Of a stretch of DNA of 64,000 nt, positions 34,314 to 43,453 are shown piece after piece. Within the stretch, counting starts at the first letter, position 1; every line of letters begins with the position of its first letter. The position numbers and the translations under genes were made by a program. The notes beneath the pieces are model-generated. The model searched no databases. It was given only the letters and a program-made list of their open reading frames with translations, and was not told the origin of the DNA. Source of the stretch: Chryseobacterium indologenes (GTDB lineage: Bacteria > Bacteroidota > Bacteroidia > Flavobacteriales > Weeksellaceae); assembly GCA_002439165.1 (NCBI GenBank), contig DJTE01000029.1:88003-152002 (forward strand). Direction: 5' to 3'.

Positions 34314-36248
34314 TTATGATTTTTTCACCAGGCTGATCACCTGGTTTTCACTTTTTGAAGCGGTATTCCAGATCTGTTTGAAAGCCGGGTAATATTCTTT
34401 CGGATAATCCGGACTTAAAACTTTTATGACTGATGTGATTTCCAGCTTATTTCCTTTCAGATTGGTAGTATAGCTGTATTCTATCTCTTTGTCGTCGGTA
34501 ACAATTTTTTTGTTTTTAGGCATTTCTTCAATCACATAGCCTTCCGGAATTTCCAAAGTAACCTTTTTCTGCTTGGTAAAAGCAGATATTAAATCGATAG
34601 AATATCTTCTTGCTTCTGTCTGATCAAATTCATTGGAGATCTTTCCCAGGAAAAGCATAGGATTGATGATCATTTTCTTTCCTACCCTGTCGATCATATT
34701 TTCCGATGAAAACTTCATGGTACTTTCAAATTCTCCGTTTTCCAGTACTTTACAGTTAATATCCGTAAAATCTATTGAGAAATTTTCTTTGTACTGTTTC
34801 TTATATTTTTCAGCGTTTTCATCATATCTTTCCTTCACAAGCATTCCGAAAGTTCCGGTATCTTTATCGGTATAGGTTCCGGAAACACTGCCATCATCAT
34901 TAATTTTAGCATTCGCTGTAAGATAATTAAAACTAACGGCTGCATTAGACATCTGTATCTGTAATGCCTTTTCCTTTGCAATAAGAATACCGTACTCGTT
35001 CCAGTCTCTTGGCGGAAGGTTGTTCATTGAAGACTGCTTCGATGTGGCGTCATACAGTTGGTATCCTTCTTTAGCAGTTACAGCGGCCAGCACGAAGTTT
35101 GTACTGGCAAGGCTTGGAGATACCAGATTGATAAGTCCGTGATCTACTGTGGAAATAATAAGAGGATCTGCTTTTAATCCTGCTTCTCTCAGCAACATGA
35201 TCAGGAAAAGGTTAATTTCGGCTGCATTTCCTGTTTTGGATTCAATGAGTTTTTTTATTCCGTTTTCTGTATAGATTCCTCTGTCTCCGTTCCAGGTGAA
35301 TGTATTTTTCACATAATCAAAAATCGCATTTGCTTTTTCAGTATTGTTCTTCAACTCTGCAATACCGGCCGGCATATTTTCTTTTGCCAGTTTTGTTCTT
35401 TTTAATTCTTCTCCGAAATCCTCATCCTTATATAGTTTTTCTTTAATCTGCTCCCAGGATGAGGAATACATTTTCAGATCTCCAACATTGGTAGAATGAA
35501 GCTCCGCACTTATTTTAGTACGGTAATTCCTGTCATTTTTTACAAATTTTTCGTGTTTAAATCCTTTCAGGTTTTCAAAGCCCAGTCTATAAGTTCTGTG
35601 ATCCGATCCGTATAAAATCCTCTCATCAACCTCTCTGTATTTAGGGGCCAAATTTCCTGTATAATTCACATTGTATGCAATGGTAACAGGACTATCAAAT
35701 ACATACTCGGTATATAAAGAAGGGGTATCCGATTCTATCAGTACTTCAGGAACTGCATATACAAACGGGGATACCACCTCGTACTGGTATTCGATTACTG
35801 AACCGTTCTTCACGTTTGGAAATGCAAACTTGGTGACCGTTGTATATTTGCTTTCCTTACTTTTATATTTTGAGCTTTTGTCAACTTTTGTAGCAACGGC
35901 TGTTCCGTTTTCAAGATTATAAGTGAAAGCTTTTATCTTGCTGAGGGTTTCTATGCTTGAAGTATTCTGATACAGCGGAATTTCAAGATTCAGCCAGTCT
36001 TCCGCTTTGTCCTTATCGTAGATTTTCACCCTGCAGAACACATTTTTACGCAGCTTCCCGATGGAAGGATCAATATTGAAATGCACTGACCGGTATAAAA
36101 TCTCAGCGGGCGCATTTTCATCCAACGCAGATTTATTTTTATTAAGATCTTCATTGTTAAATTTAGGAGGATCCAGGAACTCGTGTTTCTGACCGCTGAT
36201 GAATACCAGGCTGCAGTAGCAGAAGGTCAGTAATAGGACTTTCTTCAT
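34314..36248 (-). CDS. DUF3857/transglutaminase-like exported protein, copy 1
   Basis: The 644-residue protein has a signal peptide (LLLTFCYCSLVFISGQ), an N-terminal DUF3857-type beta-sandwich (about 60-260), a transglutaminase-like domain containing TGNAAEINLFLIMLLREAGLKADPLIIST (about 330-370), and a C-terminal beta domain. The usual catalytic Cys position (GDCK in active members) reads GNAA, so this copy may be inactive. It follows its paralogue at 36257 by 8 bases. Confidence 0.85.
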   Translation of the reverse strand: MKKVLLLTFCYCSLVFISGQKHEFLDPPKFNNEDLNKNKSALDENAPAEILYRSVHFNIDPSIGKLRKNVFCRVKIYDKDKAEDWLNLEIPLYQNTSSIETLSKIKAFTYNLENGTAVATKVDKSSKYKSKESKYTTVTKFAFPNVKNGSVIEYQYEVVSPFVYAVPEVLIESDTPSLYTEYVFDSPVTIAYNVNYTGNLAPKYREVDERILYGSDHRTYRLGFENLKGFKHEKFVKNDRNYRTKISAELHSTNVGDLKMYSSSWEQIKEKLYKDEDFGEELKRTKLAKENMPAGIAELKNNTEKANAIFDYVKNTFTWNGDRGIYTENGIKKLIESKTGNAAEINLFLIMLLREAGLKADPLIISTVDHGLINLVSPSLASTNFVLAAVTAKEGYQLYDATSKQSSMNNLPPRDWNEYGILIAKEKALQIQMSNAAVSFNYLTANAKINDDGSVSGTYTDKDTGTFGMLVKERYDENAEKYKKQYKENFSIDFTDINCKVLENGEFESTMKFSSENMIDRVGKKMIINPMLFLGKISNEFDQTEARRYSIDLISAFTKQKKVTLEIPEGYVIEEMPKNKKIVTDDKEIEYSYTTNLKGNKLEITSVIKVLSPDYPKEYYPAFKQIWNTASKSENQVISLVKKS

Positions 36249-36256
36249 GGGTATGT

Positions 36257-38149
36257 TTATATTTTTGTTACTAAAATTTTTGAATTATCTGCGTTGATCA
36301 TTTTTTTTCTAAAATTGATATAATCGTTATATTTTTCCTTTGGAAATGTACCTTTGTTGATTTTAACAAGTCTGCTTACTTTTACTTCGCTGCCGTTTTT
36401 AGAAATATTCAGTTTGTAGGTTCCAAATTCTGAGTTTATTGATACATTATCAGGAATTTCATCAATTTTATAATTTTTCGGAAGGATAAAACCAATTTCA
36501 TAATCGTCTTCATAGGACTGCCCTATTTCAAATGGCAGCTCTCTTTTTTCATCTGTTTTAAAATTGTAGTTACCGAAAACAGGTACAGCCCTGAATATCA
36601 ATCCGCTTCCAATATTTTTAGAGTAGTTTCCTGCTCTAAAATCCATATCAAATTTTATGGCTGCATGATCTTTATCATTGACAAAGTTTTTCATTTCGGC
36701 CTTTTCAAAATTCAAAACATCCAGCCTGTTTTTTACAGCTTCCGTTTTCTCGTTTGGTGACATGTATGCATAGGCCAGGTTATAATCATACTGGCTTCCG
36801 GTATAAACAAACTGCCCTTCACCGGTAATGCTGCTGTCTTCATGAAGATTAATTTTCAGTTTTTGTTTTTCTCCGTTCTGTTCGGCAGTATATGAAGGGG
36901 TATTAATCAGCTCTATACCTTTTTTTGTTACGGAAAGAACATTTCTGTCTGTTGTATTATAGCTCAAATGATTGAAAGCTATCTGCTGGGATGTATTCTC
37001 AAGCCAGATATTACCTTTTTCGGTAGGAACCATAAGAATGACATGATTTCCTCCCATCGCAGGAAAATCCGGATCAAAGGAAACCTGTGATGAACCGGAG
37101 TTGATCACACAATAGTTAGAAGGAATTCCAGCTTCATTCAGTAGGGTTTTCATATAGTTGGTAAGGCCTTTACAGTCTCCGTAACCTTTTTTCTGAACCT
37201 CATCAGGAAGCATAGGAAGCCAGCCTCCAATCCCAAGCCCTACAAATATATAACGGGTTTTCGACTGCATGTGCTGGTAAAGTTTCCTCACTTTTTCTTC
37301 CGTGGATCCTGTTAACTTCAAAGCTTCAACTTCTGCTTTAATGGCAGGGGTGGCTACGGAAACAGGTTCAACAAGATTATTATAGTACCAGGTTCCGAAA
37401 TCGGTCCAGTTATTCAGAGTTCCCTGTTTTCCCTGGAGGTTAAATTTTGTAAGGGCAAAACTTACTTTCGGTAAAATTTTCACAGGCTGCGGGAGCATCA
37501 ACAGATCGTCGATAGCAGGAACATTTTTATAGGAAAATATTTTTTCTCCTCCATTATCGCTGACTGAAACGGAGGTATAGTCGTATTTTGACGGATACGT
37601 TTTGGTTCTCAGCTCAATTCCGGATTTATTGATGATTTTAAACTGACTTTCTTCCAAAGAGATATTATGATCGGAAAAAGGAACAAAATCAGGAATGAAA
37701 ACGGTATTTTCAACTTCCATCTTATAAGAAAAATCAATAGTATACGGATATTGGCCTGAAGTATACGGCAATGCCAGAAATCTGCTGTCCGAATAAAACA
37801 CGCCCTGTCTGTTATTGGCAAAGTCTCCGAAATCTGATTTCGAAAAACTTTTTATTTTCTTTCCGCTTCCGTCATACACCGTCACTTTTACATCGGAAAT
37901 ATTATCTCCTTTTTTATAGGGAATATATATGGCAGCTTTGGCATCTCCTTCTTTATTCAGAACGGTTGTTACGGTATTGTTCAAATACTGGATCTCATCA
38001 ATTTTATTGATCTGGACTGTTGTAAAATCTTTCCGGATCACTACATCGGCATTCTTCTTTAAGTTTTCAGGAATTGCCGAAACGGGGTAAGTCTGGGCAA
38101 AATAGATTGAGGCTGTGGATATTGCCCCTAAGATCAGAAATTTCATCAT
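36257..38149 (-). CDS. DUF3857/transglutaminase-like exported protein, copy 2
   Basis: The 630-residue paralogue of the next gene has a signal peptide (MMKFLILGAISTASIYFAQ), DUF3857 and a transglutaminase core. The core keeps KGYGDCKGLTNYMKTLLNEAGIPSNYCVI, with the catalytic Cys in GDCK, followed by a His in GGNHVILMVP. It is therefore the copy with an intact triad. The substrate is unknown; these pairs are common in Bacteroidota periplasms. The two genes form an operon downstream of gyrB but behind its terminator. Confidence 0.88.
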   Translation of the reverse strand: MMKFLILGAISTASIYFAQTYPVSAIPENLKKNADVVIRKDFTTVQINKIDEIQYLNNTVTTVLNKEGDAKAAIYIPYKKGDNISDVKVTVYDGSGKKIKSFSKSDFGDFANNRQGVFYSDSRFLALPYTSGQYPYTIDFSYKMEVENTVFIPDFVPFSDHNISLEESQFKIINKSGIELRTKTYPSKYDYTSVSVSDNGGEKIFSYKNVPAIDDLLMLPQPVKILPKVSFALTKFNLQGKQGTLNNWTDFGTWYYNNLVEPVSVATPAIKAEVEALKLTGSTEEKVRKLYQHMQSKTRYIFVGLGIGGWLPMLPDEVQKKGYGDCKGLTNYMKTLLNEAGIPSNYCVINSGSSQVSFDPDFPAMGGNHVILMVPTEKGNIWLENTSQQIAFNHLSYNTTDRNVLSVTKKGIELINTPSYTAEQNGEKQKLKINLHEDSSITGEGQFVYTGSQYDYNLAYAYMSPNEKTEAVKNRLDVLNFEKAEMKNFVNDKDHAAIKFDMDFRAGNYSKNIGSGLIFRAVPVFGNYNFKTDEKRELPFEIGQSYEDDYEIGFILPKNYKIDEIPDNVSINSEFGTYKLNISKNGSEVKVSRLVKINKGTFPKEKYNDYINFRKKMINADNSKILVTKI

Positions 38150-38225
38150 AGTTATTACAATTGGGCAAAAATAATAAAATCTTAATAAATGTTAATTTTT
38201 TTATTTCAATTTAACTACTATAAAT

Positions 38226-38257
38226 AAAAAAAGACTTCATTTCTGAAGTCTTTTTTT
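38226..38257 (-). terminator. Terminator after gyrB
   Basis: GACTTCA pairs with TGAAGTC, extended by A7/T7 tracts, 18 bases from the gyrB stop. The symmetry makes it bidirectional in form. Confidence 0.88.
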
Positions 38258-38274
38258 ATTTATATTTTTCACAA

Positions 38275-40209
38275 TTATGCGTCAATCTTAGCATATTTTG
38301 CATTTTTTTCAATAAATTCTCTTCGTGGAGGTACTTCGTCTCCCATCAGCATGGAGAAAATACTGTCGGCCTCCACTGCGTTATCAATGGTTACCTGCTT
38401 TAAGATTCTGTGTTCAGGATTCAGGGTTGTTTCCCAAAGCTGCTCAGGGTTCATTTCTCCAAGACCTTTGTAACGCTGCACTTCTACGCCTTTTCCATCC
38501 GGAGACATTTCAAGGGTAAATTCTTCACGCTCTTTTTCATTGTAGGCATATACTTTCTTGTTTCCTTTCTTTAATAAATATAAAGGCGGCTGTGCAATAT
38601 AAATATATCCGTTTTCAATAAGTTCTTTCATGTACCTGAAGAAGAAGGTAAGGATCAGTGTGGAAATGTGAGAACCGTCGATATCGGCATCGGTCATGAT
38701 TACTACCTTATGATATCTTAATTTCGTCAGGTTCAAAGCCTTGCTGTCTTCTTCCGTTCCTACGGAAACACCAAGAGCGGTATAAATATTCCTGATCTCT
38801 TCATTATCATATACTTTATGAAGCATGGATTTTTCAACGTTAAGGATTTTCCCTCTTAACGGAAGAATGGCCTGGAAATGTCTGTCTCTCCCCTGCTTGG
38901 CTGTACCACCTGCCGAGTCTCCCTCTACCAGGAAGATTTCAGATTCTGCAGGATCTTTGGATGAACAGTCCGACAGTTTACCGGGAAGACCTGAACCTCC
39001 CATCGGAGATTTTCTCTGAACCATTTCACGGGCCTTTTTGGCTGCCTGTCTCGCTTTTGCAGCCAGAACCACTTTCTGAACGATCAGTTTTGCTTCATTA
39101 GGGTTTTCCTCAAGGAAGTTGGTAAGCATTTCTCCAACAATCTTATCTACGGCTCCCGAAACTTCAGAGTTCCCCAGTTTTGTTTTGGTCTGCCCTTCAA
39201 ACTGAGGTTCCATTACTTTTACAGAAACCACGGCTGTTAAACCTTCACGGAAGTCATCTCCTGTAATCTCCACTTTTTCTTTCTGTGGAATACCTAAGTC
39301 ATCAGCATATTTCTTAAGGGTTCTCGTTAAAGCACGTCGGAAACCTGCCAGGTGAGTACCTCCCTCATGGGTATTGATGTTATTTACATAAGAATGAAGA
39401 TTCTCATTAAAGGAAGTGTTGTAACGCATGGCTACCTCCACCGGGATATCATCTCTTTCCCCTTCCATAAAGATCACGTTCTCCATGATGGATTCACGGT
39501 TTCCGTCGATATAGGCTACAAATTCTTTAAGACCGCCTTCAGAATGGAAAACTTCTGTTCTGAAAGAACCGTCTTCCAGCTTCTCTCTTTCATCGGTAAG
39601 GGTAATGGTAATTCCTTTATTAAGGTAAGAAAGTTCTCTTAAACGGCTGGCCAGAGTATCATAGTTGTAAACCAGTTCCGTAAAAATAGTATCATCCGGC
39701 TGGAAAAACTGCTTGGTACCTCTTCTCTCACTGTGACCGATCTCTTCTACACCAGTCTGTGCTTTTCCTCTGGAATAGATCTGCTGATAGATGTTTCCGT
39801 CTCTGTAAACCGTGGTGATCATTTCATTGGAAAGCGCATTCACACAAGAAACCCCTACTCCGTGAAGACCTCCGGAAACCTTGTAAGAGTCTTTGTCAAA
39901 TTTACCTCCGGCTCCGATTTTTGTCATAACAACCTCAAGGGCTGATTTCTGTTCTTTTTCGTGAAAATCAACCGGGATACCTCTACCATTATCGCTTACT
40001 TCAATTCCGTTTCCTTCTTTAATGGCAACAAAGATCGTGTCGCAGTATCCTGCCAACGCTTCGTCAATAGAGTTATCTACTACTTCATAAACCAAATGAT
40101 GAAGACCTCTTACTCCTACATCACCAATGTACATTGAAGGACGCATACGAACGTGTTCCATTCCTTCCAATGCCTGAATACTACTAGCTGTATATTGTTT
40201 CTGACTCAT
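38275..40209 (-). CDS. gyrB: DNA gyrase subunit B
   Basis: GyrB is the ATPase and TOPRIM subunit of gyrase. The 644-residue protein shows the GHKL ATP site (YEVVDNSIDEA, DNGRGIPV, GGLHGVGVSCVNALS), the transducer domain, and TOPRIM residues in EGDSAGGTAKQGRDR and DADIDGSHI. It ends in EFIEKNAKYAKIDA. Upstream, GATATTTG differs from the -7 consensus by one base. It is monocistronic. Confidence 0.98.
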   Translation of the reverse strand: MSQKQYTASSIQALEGMEHVRMRPSMYIGDVGVRGLHHLVYEVVDNSIDEALAGYCDTIFVAIKEGNGIEVSDNGRGIPVDFHEKEQKSALEVVMTKIGAGGKFDKDSYKVSGGLHGVGVSCVNALSNEMITTVYRDGNIYQQIYSRGKAQTGVEEIGHSERRGTKQFFQPDDTIFTELVYNYDTLASRLRELSYLNKGITITLTDEREKLEDGSFRTEVFHSEGGLKEFVAYIDGNRESIMENVIFMEGERDDIPVEVAMRYNTSFNENLHSYVNNINTHEGGTHLAGFRRALTRTLKKYADDLGIPQKEKVEITGDDFREGLTAVVSVKVMEPQFEGQTKTKLGNSEVSGAVDKIVGEMLTNFLEENPNEAKLIVQKVVLAAKARQAAKKAREMVQRKSPMGGSGLPGKLSDCSSKDPAESEIFLVEGDSAGGTAKQGRDRHFQAILPLRGKILNVEKSMLHKVYDNEEIRNIYTALGVSVGTEEDSKALNLTKLRYHKVVIMTDADIDGSHISTLILTFFFRYMKELIENGYIYIAQPPLYLLKKGNKKVYAYNEKEREEFTLEMSPDGKGVEVQRYKGLGEMNPEQLWETTLNPEHRILKQVTIDNAVEADSIFSMLMGDEVPPRREFIEKNAKYAKIDA

Positions 40210-40545
40210 ATTAAATTATTAAATCCTGCGAAATGCAAAGACCTACAAATATCGTGATTTTTTTCGAGGTACGAAAGTTAAAAAATGTCAAAAAAGTATT
40301 GTTATCAGCATAAAAAAAGCATACCTGAGCCTGCGGGTATTTTTAGAGTAATTGATAAAAATCATTACCATTTAAAAATCAATTTTTTATCACTTTTTAA
40401 AATAGAATTCTTATCTCTGTGACAAAAGCCTTATGTTCTTAAAAAATATCAAAGTTAAAACTGATTTCCCGGATTTCTGCTGTTGTAAATCATATGATAC
40501 ATCAATAATTTATACGTAAATTTATTTACTCAAAAAGTTGATATT
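40210..40545. other. Divergent regulatory region between gyrB and cydAB
   Basis: No gene is visible in these 336 bases. The part near gyrB has a near-consensus -7 box. The part near cydA has an FNR-like palindrome at 40352-40365. I did not find an exact -7 box for cydA. Confidence 0.5.
40352..40365 (+). promoter_or_regulatory. FNR/CRP-type palindrome upstream of cydAB
   Basis: TTGATAAAAATCAT matches the FNR box TTGAT-N4-ATCAA at all but the last position. It lies about 180 bases before the cydA ATG. Control of a high-affinity oxidase by an FNR-like factor would make physiological sense, but this is an inference from one site. Confidence 0.4.
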
Positions 40546-41889
40546 ATGGATGATTTTATTGCGGCCCGCGCTCAGATGGCTCTGTCTCTGGGCTTCCATA
40601 TCATTTTCGCCTGTGTAGGTATGGTGATGCCCTTTCTGATGGCATTCGCCCACTGGAAATACCTTAAAACAAAAAATGAAGTCTACAAAGGGCTTACCAA
40701 AGCCTGGAGCAAAGGAGTGGCTATTCTTTTTGCTACGGGTGCCGTATCCGGAACGATGCTTTCTTTTGAGCTGGGACTTCTCTGGCCCGGATTTATGAAG
40801 CATGCAGGTCCCATATTCGGAATGCCGTTTTCCCTGGAAGGAACCGCCTTTTTTATTGAGGCTATTGCCATCGGGTTCTTTTTATACGGCTGGGAAAGAT
40901 TCAACAAATGGTTTCACTGGTTCTGCGGATTTCTGGTTGGATTAAGCGGTCTGGCTTCCGGAATCCTGGTCGTTGCCGCTAATGCATGGATGAATTCCCC
41001 TTCCGGCTTCGATTATATCAACGGAGAGTATGTAAATATTGATCCTATTAAAGCCATGTTCAATGATGCATGGTTTCCACAGGCTCTTCACATGACTGTT
41101 GCTGCCTTCTGTGCTACCGGATTTGCAGTAGCGGGGGTGCATGCCTTTTTAATTATGAAAAAGAAGAATGTGGAGTTTCACACCAAAGCCTTCAGGATTG
41201 CAGCCGGATTTGCATTGATCGGAGCTTTTGGCGCGCCTTTAAGCGGTGATATTGCTGCCAAATCTGTTGCGGAAAGACAGCCGATTAAACTTGCCGCTAT
41301 GGAAGCTCATTTTGAGACGGAAAAAGGAGCCGCTTTTGTTATCGGCGGTATTCCTGATGAAGAAAAAGGTGAAATAAAATATGCACTGAAAATTCCTAAA
41401 GTACTGAGTTTCCTGGTGAGCAATGATTTTAATTCTGAGGTAAAAGGTCTGAACGATTTTCCAAGAGATGAATGGCCTCCGGTTGCCGTTACGCATTATG
41501 CTTTCCAGATCATGATCTTTTTCGGGATGGTGATGATATGCATTGGGGCTGTTTATCTGTATGCTCATTTCTTCAGAAAAGAATGGCTCGGCAAAAACTG
41601 GCTACTGAAAACATTCATGATTGCAACTCCTTTTGGATATATTGCATTAGAAGCAGGATGGACCGTTACAGAAGTCGGACGGCAGCCCTGGATCATTTAC
41701 GGAGTGATGAGAACGATAGATGCCGTAACGCCGATGCCGGGAATACAGTATTCTTTCTACTTCTTTACGGCTATTTTCGTATCGTTATCCCTGATCATTA
41801 TTTTCCTGCTCAGAAGACAGATCCGGATGGTACCGAAACTTTATGATCCTACCGACCCTCAGTTTAACGATAAAAACAAAAAATCATGA
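40546..41889 (+). CDS. cydA: Cytochrome bd ubiquinol/menaquinol oxidase subunit I
   Basis: CydA carries the three hemes and the quinol site of cytochrome bd, a high-affinity oxygen reductase. The 447-residue protein starts RAQMALSLGFHIIFACVG with a heme-ligand His at about 18. It has the second ligand region FPQALHMTVAAF, and further on the GRQPWIIYGVMRT motif. It is the short Q-loop type. Its stop overlaps the cydB start by four bases (ATGA). Confidence 0.96.
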   Translation: MDDFIAARAQMALSLGFHIIFACVGMVMPFLMAFAHWKYLKTKNEVYKGLTKAWSKGVAILFATGAVSGTMLSFELGLLWPGFMKHAGPIFGMPFSLEGTAFFIEAIAIGFFLYGWERFNKWFHWFCGFLVGLSGLASGILVVAANAWMNSPSGFDYINGEYVNIDPIKAMFNDAWFPQALHMTVAAFCATGFAVAGVHAFLIMKKKNVEFHTKAFRIAAGFALIGAFGAPLSGDIAAKSVAERQPIKLAAMEAHFETEKGAAFVIGGIPDEEKGEIKYALKIPKVLSFLVSNDFNSEVKGLNDFPRDEWPPVAVTHYAFQIMIFFGMVMICIGAVYLYAHFFRKEWLGKNWLLKTFMIATPFGYIALEAGWTVTEVGRQPWIIYGVMRTIDAVTPMPGIQYSFYFFTAIFVSLSLIIIFLLRRQIRMVPKLYDPTDPQFNDKNKKS

Positions 41890-42890
41890 TCTACATTGTT
41901 ATAGGTTTTCTCTGGCTTTCCATCTGTCTTTATATCATTTTGGGCGGTGCCGATTTCGGAGCCGGAATTGTAGAACTTTTCACCCATAAAAAAGCACGCC
42001 ATAAAACGGAGGAGATCATGTATGAATCCATTGCTCCGGTATGGGAAGCCAATCATATGTGGCTGATCATCGCCATTGTGATCCTTTTTGTAGGTTTTCC
42101 GGAAATTTATACCACCATGTCTACCTATCTTCATATCCCCCTGGTATTAATGCTTCTGGGAATTATCGCAAGAGGAACGGCTTTCACTTTCAGACATTAT
42201 GATGCCGTGAAAGACAGCTGGCAGGTTCTATATACCCAGATTTTCTATTATGCGAGCCTTCTGACCCCGTTTTTCCTGGGCTTAATTGCCGCAGCTACGG
42301 TCTCGCATTCCATCAATCCTGACGCAGTTGGTTTCCTGGATCTGTACGTTTTCAGCTGGCTGAACTGGTTCGGGGTTTCCGTGGGATTGTTTACCGTAGC
42401 ACTCTGTGCTTATCTGGCTTCTATCTTTTCGTTGAGGGAAACCCGCGATAAAGCGGATCTGCTCCTGATGATCAGAAAATCCAAACAGACCATGATCTTT
42501 GTGGTTATCACGGGACTTCTGGTATTTTTAACGGCTTATATTTCAGACATTCCCCTTCTGATGTGGGTATTTTCAAAACCTTTGGGAATTATGGCCATTG
42601 CTTTTGCTACGATTGCCTTACTGCTCATTCTCAGAGCGATGAACAGGCAGAAATTACTTCCTGTACGTGCTCTTGCCGGCTTTCAGATGGTTATGATCCT
42701 CGTTGCAGCTACGTATCAGCATAATCCCGATATTATTTTATTAGGAAACGGACAGCATCTTTCCTTACTGGTACATACCGCTCCGCCAAAAACCATTGCC
42801 GCTCTTGGCTGGGCTTTGATGCTGGGTTCCCTGTTTATTCTTCCGTTTTTATTCTACCTGATGGCTTCGTTCAGCAAACAGAGAAAATAA
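41886..42890 (+). CDS. cydB: Cytochrome bd oxidase subunit II
   Basis: The 334-residue partner of CydA has about nine membrane helices. The N-terminus LGGADFGAGIVELF and the segment APVWEANHMWLIIAIVILFVGFPEIY are diagnostic. ATGA overlap with cydA indicates coupled translation. A ClbS-like gene follows 7 bases later and probably rides on the same transcript, which ends at the terminator at 43397. Confidence 0.96.
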   Translation: MIYIVIGFLWLSICLYIILGGADFGAGIVELFTHKKARHKTEEIMYESIAPVWEANHMWLIIAIVILFVGFPEIYTTMSTYLHIPLVLMLLGIIARGTAFTFRHYDAVKDSWQVLYTQIFYYASLLTPFFLGLIAAATVSHSINPDAVGFLDLYVFSWLNWFGVSVGLFTVALCAYLASIFSLRETRDKADLLLMIRKSKQTMIFVVITGLLVFLTAYISDIPLLMWVFSKPLGIMAIAFATIALLLILRAMNRQKLLPVRALAGFQMVMILVAATYQHNPDIILLGNGQHLSLLVHTAPPKTIAALGWALMLGSLFILPFLFYLMASFSKQRK

Positions 42891-42897
42891 TCAGAGT

Positions 42898-43413
42898 ATG
42901 GTGCAATATGAAAACAAGACGGATCTGACCGATGCTATAAAAAAGAATTATCTGCTTTATGATCAGGAATTCGACGATATCAAAGAAGAAGAAAAAGATC
43001 TGCTTAAACCGGGAGTTGATAAAACACCTGCTCAAAATATTTCCTATCAGCTGGGCTGGACCGGCCTCCTTTTACAGTGGGAATATGATGAGAAGAAAGG
43101 TATTGAAGTAAAAACACCTGCACCGGAATACAAATGGAATAATCTGAAAGGACTGTATGAATCTTTTTACGAAAAATATGGCTCTTACAGTCTGCAACAG
43201 CAGAGAGAGTTGCTTAGAAAACAGGTGGATGGGATTATTGAGTGGATTGAAAGCCTTGATCATGACACCTTATTTATTCCGGAACAGCGAAAATGGGCAA
43301 CCACTCCTGCAAAATGGCCCGTCTGGAAATGGATTCATATTAATACGGCAGCTCCGTTTAAGAATTTCAGGGCACAGCTTCGGAAATGGAAAAAAGAAAC
43401 CGGTACCTCCTAG
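42898..43413 (+). CDS. ClbS/DfsB-family four-helix bundle protein
   Basis: The 171-residue helical protein has the family phrases (DLTDAIKKNYLLYDQEF near the start, NISYQLGWTGLLLQWE, and PVWKWIHINTAAPFKNFRAQLRKWKK at the end). ClbS itself hydrolyses the colibactin warhead, and most relatives have no known substrate. It lies 7 bases downstream of cydB, so it is the third gene of that operon. Its stop codon falls in the loop of the terminator hairpin. Confidence 0.78.
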   Translation: MVQYENKTDLTDAIKKNYLLYDQEFDDIKEEEKDLLKPGVDKTPAQNISYQLGWTGLLLQWEYDEKKGIEVKTPAPEYKWNNLKGLYESFYEKYGSYSLQQQRELLRKQVDGIIEWIESLDHDTLFIPEQRKWATTPAKWPVWKWIHINTAAPFKNFRAQLRKWKKETGTS

Positions 43414-43426
43414 CGTGTACCGGTTT
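43397..43426 (+). terminator. Terminator of the cydAB-clbS unit, overlapping the last codons
   Basis: AAACCGGTAC pairs with GTACCGGTTT around a 10-base loop that contains the TAG stop of the ClbS-like gene at 43411-43413. T-rich sequence follows. Confidence 0.88.
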
Positions 43427-43453
43427 TATTATTGTAAACAGTCTGAGATGATC

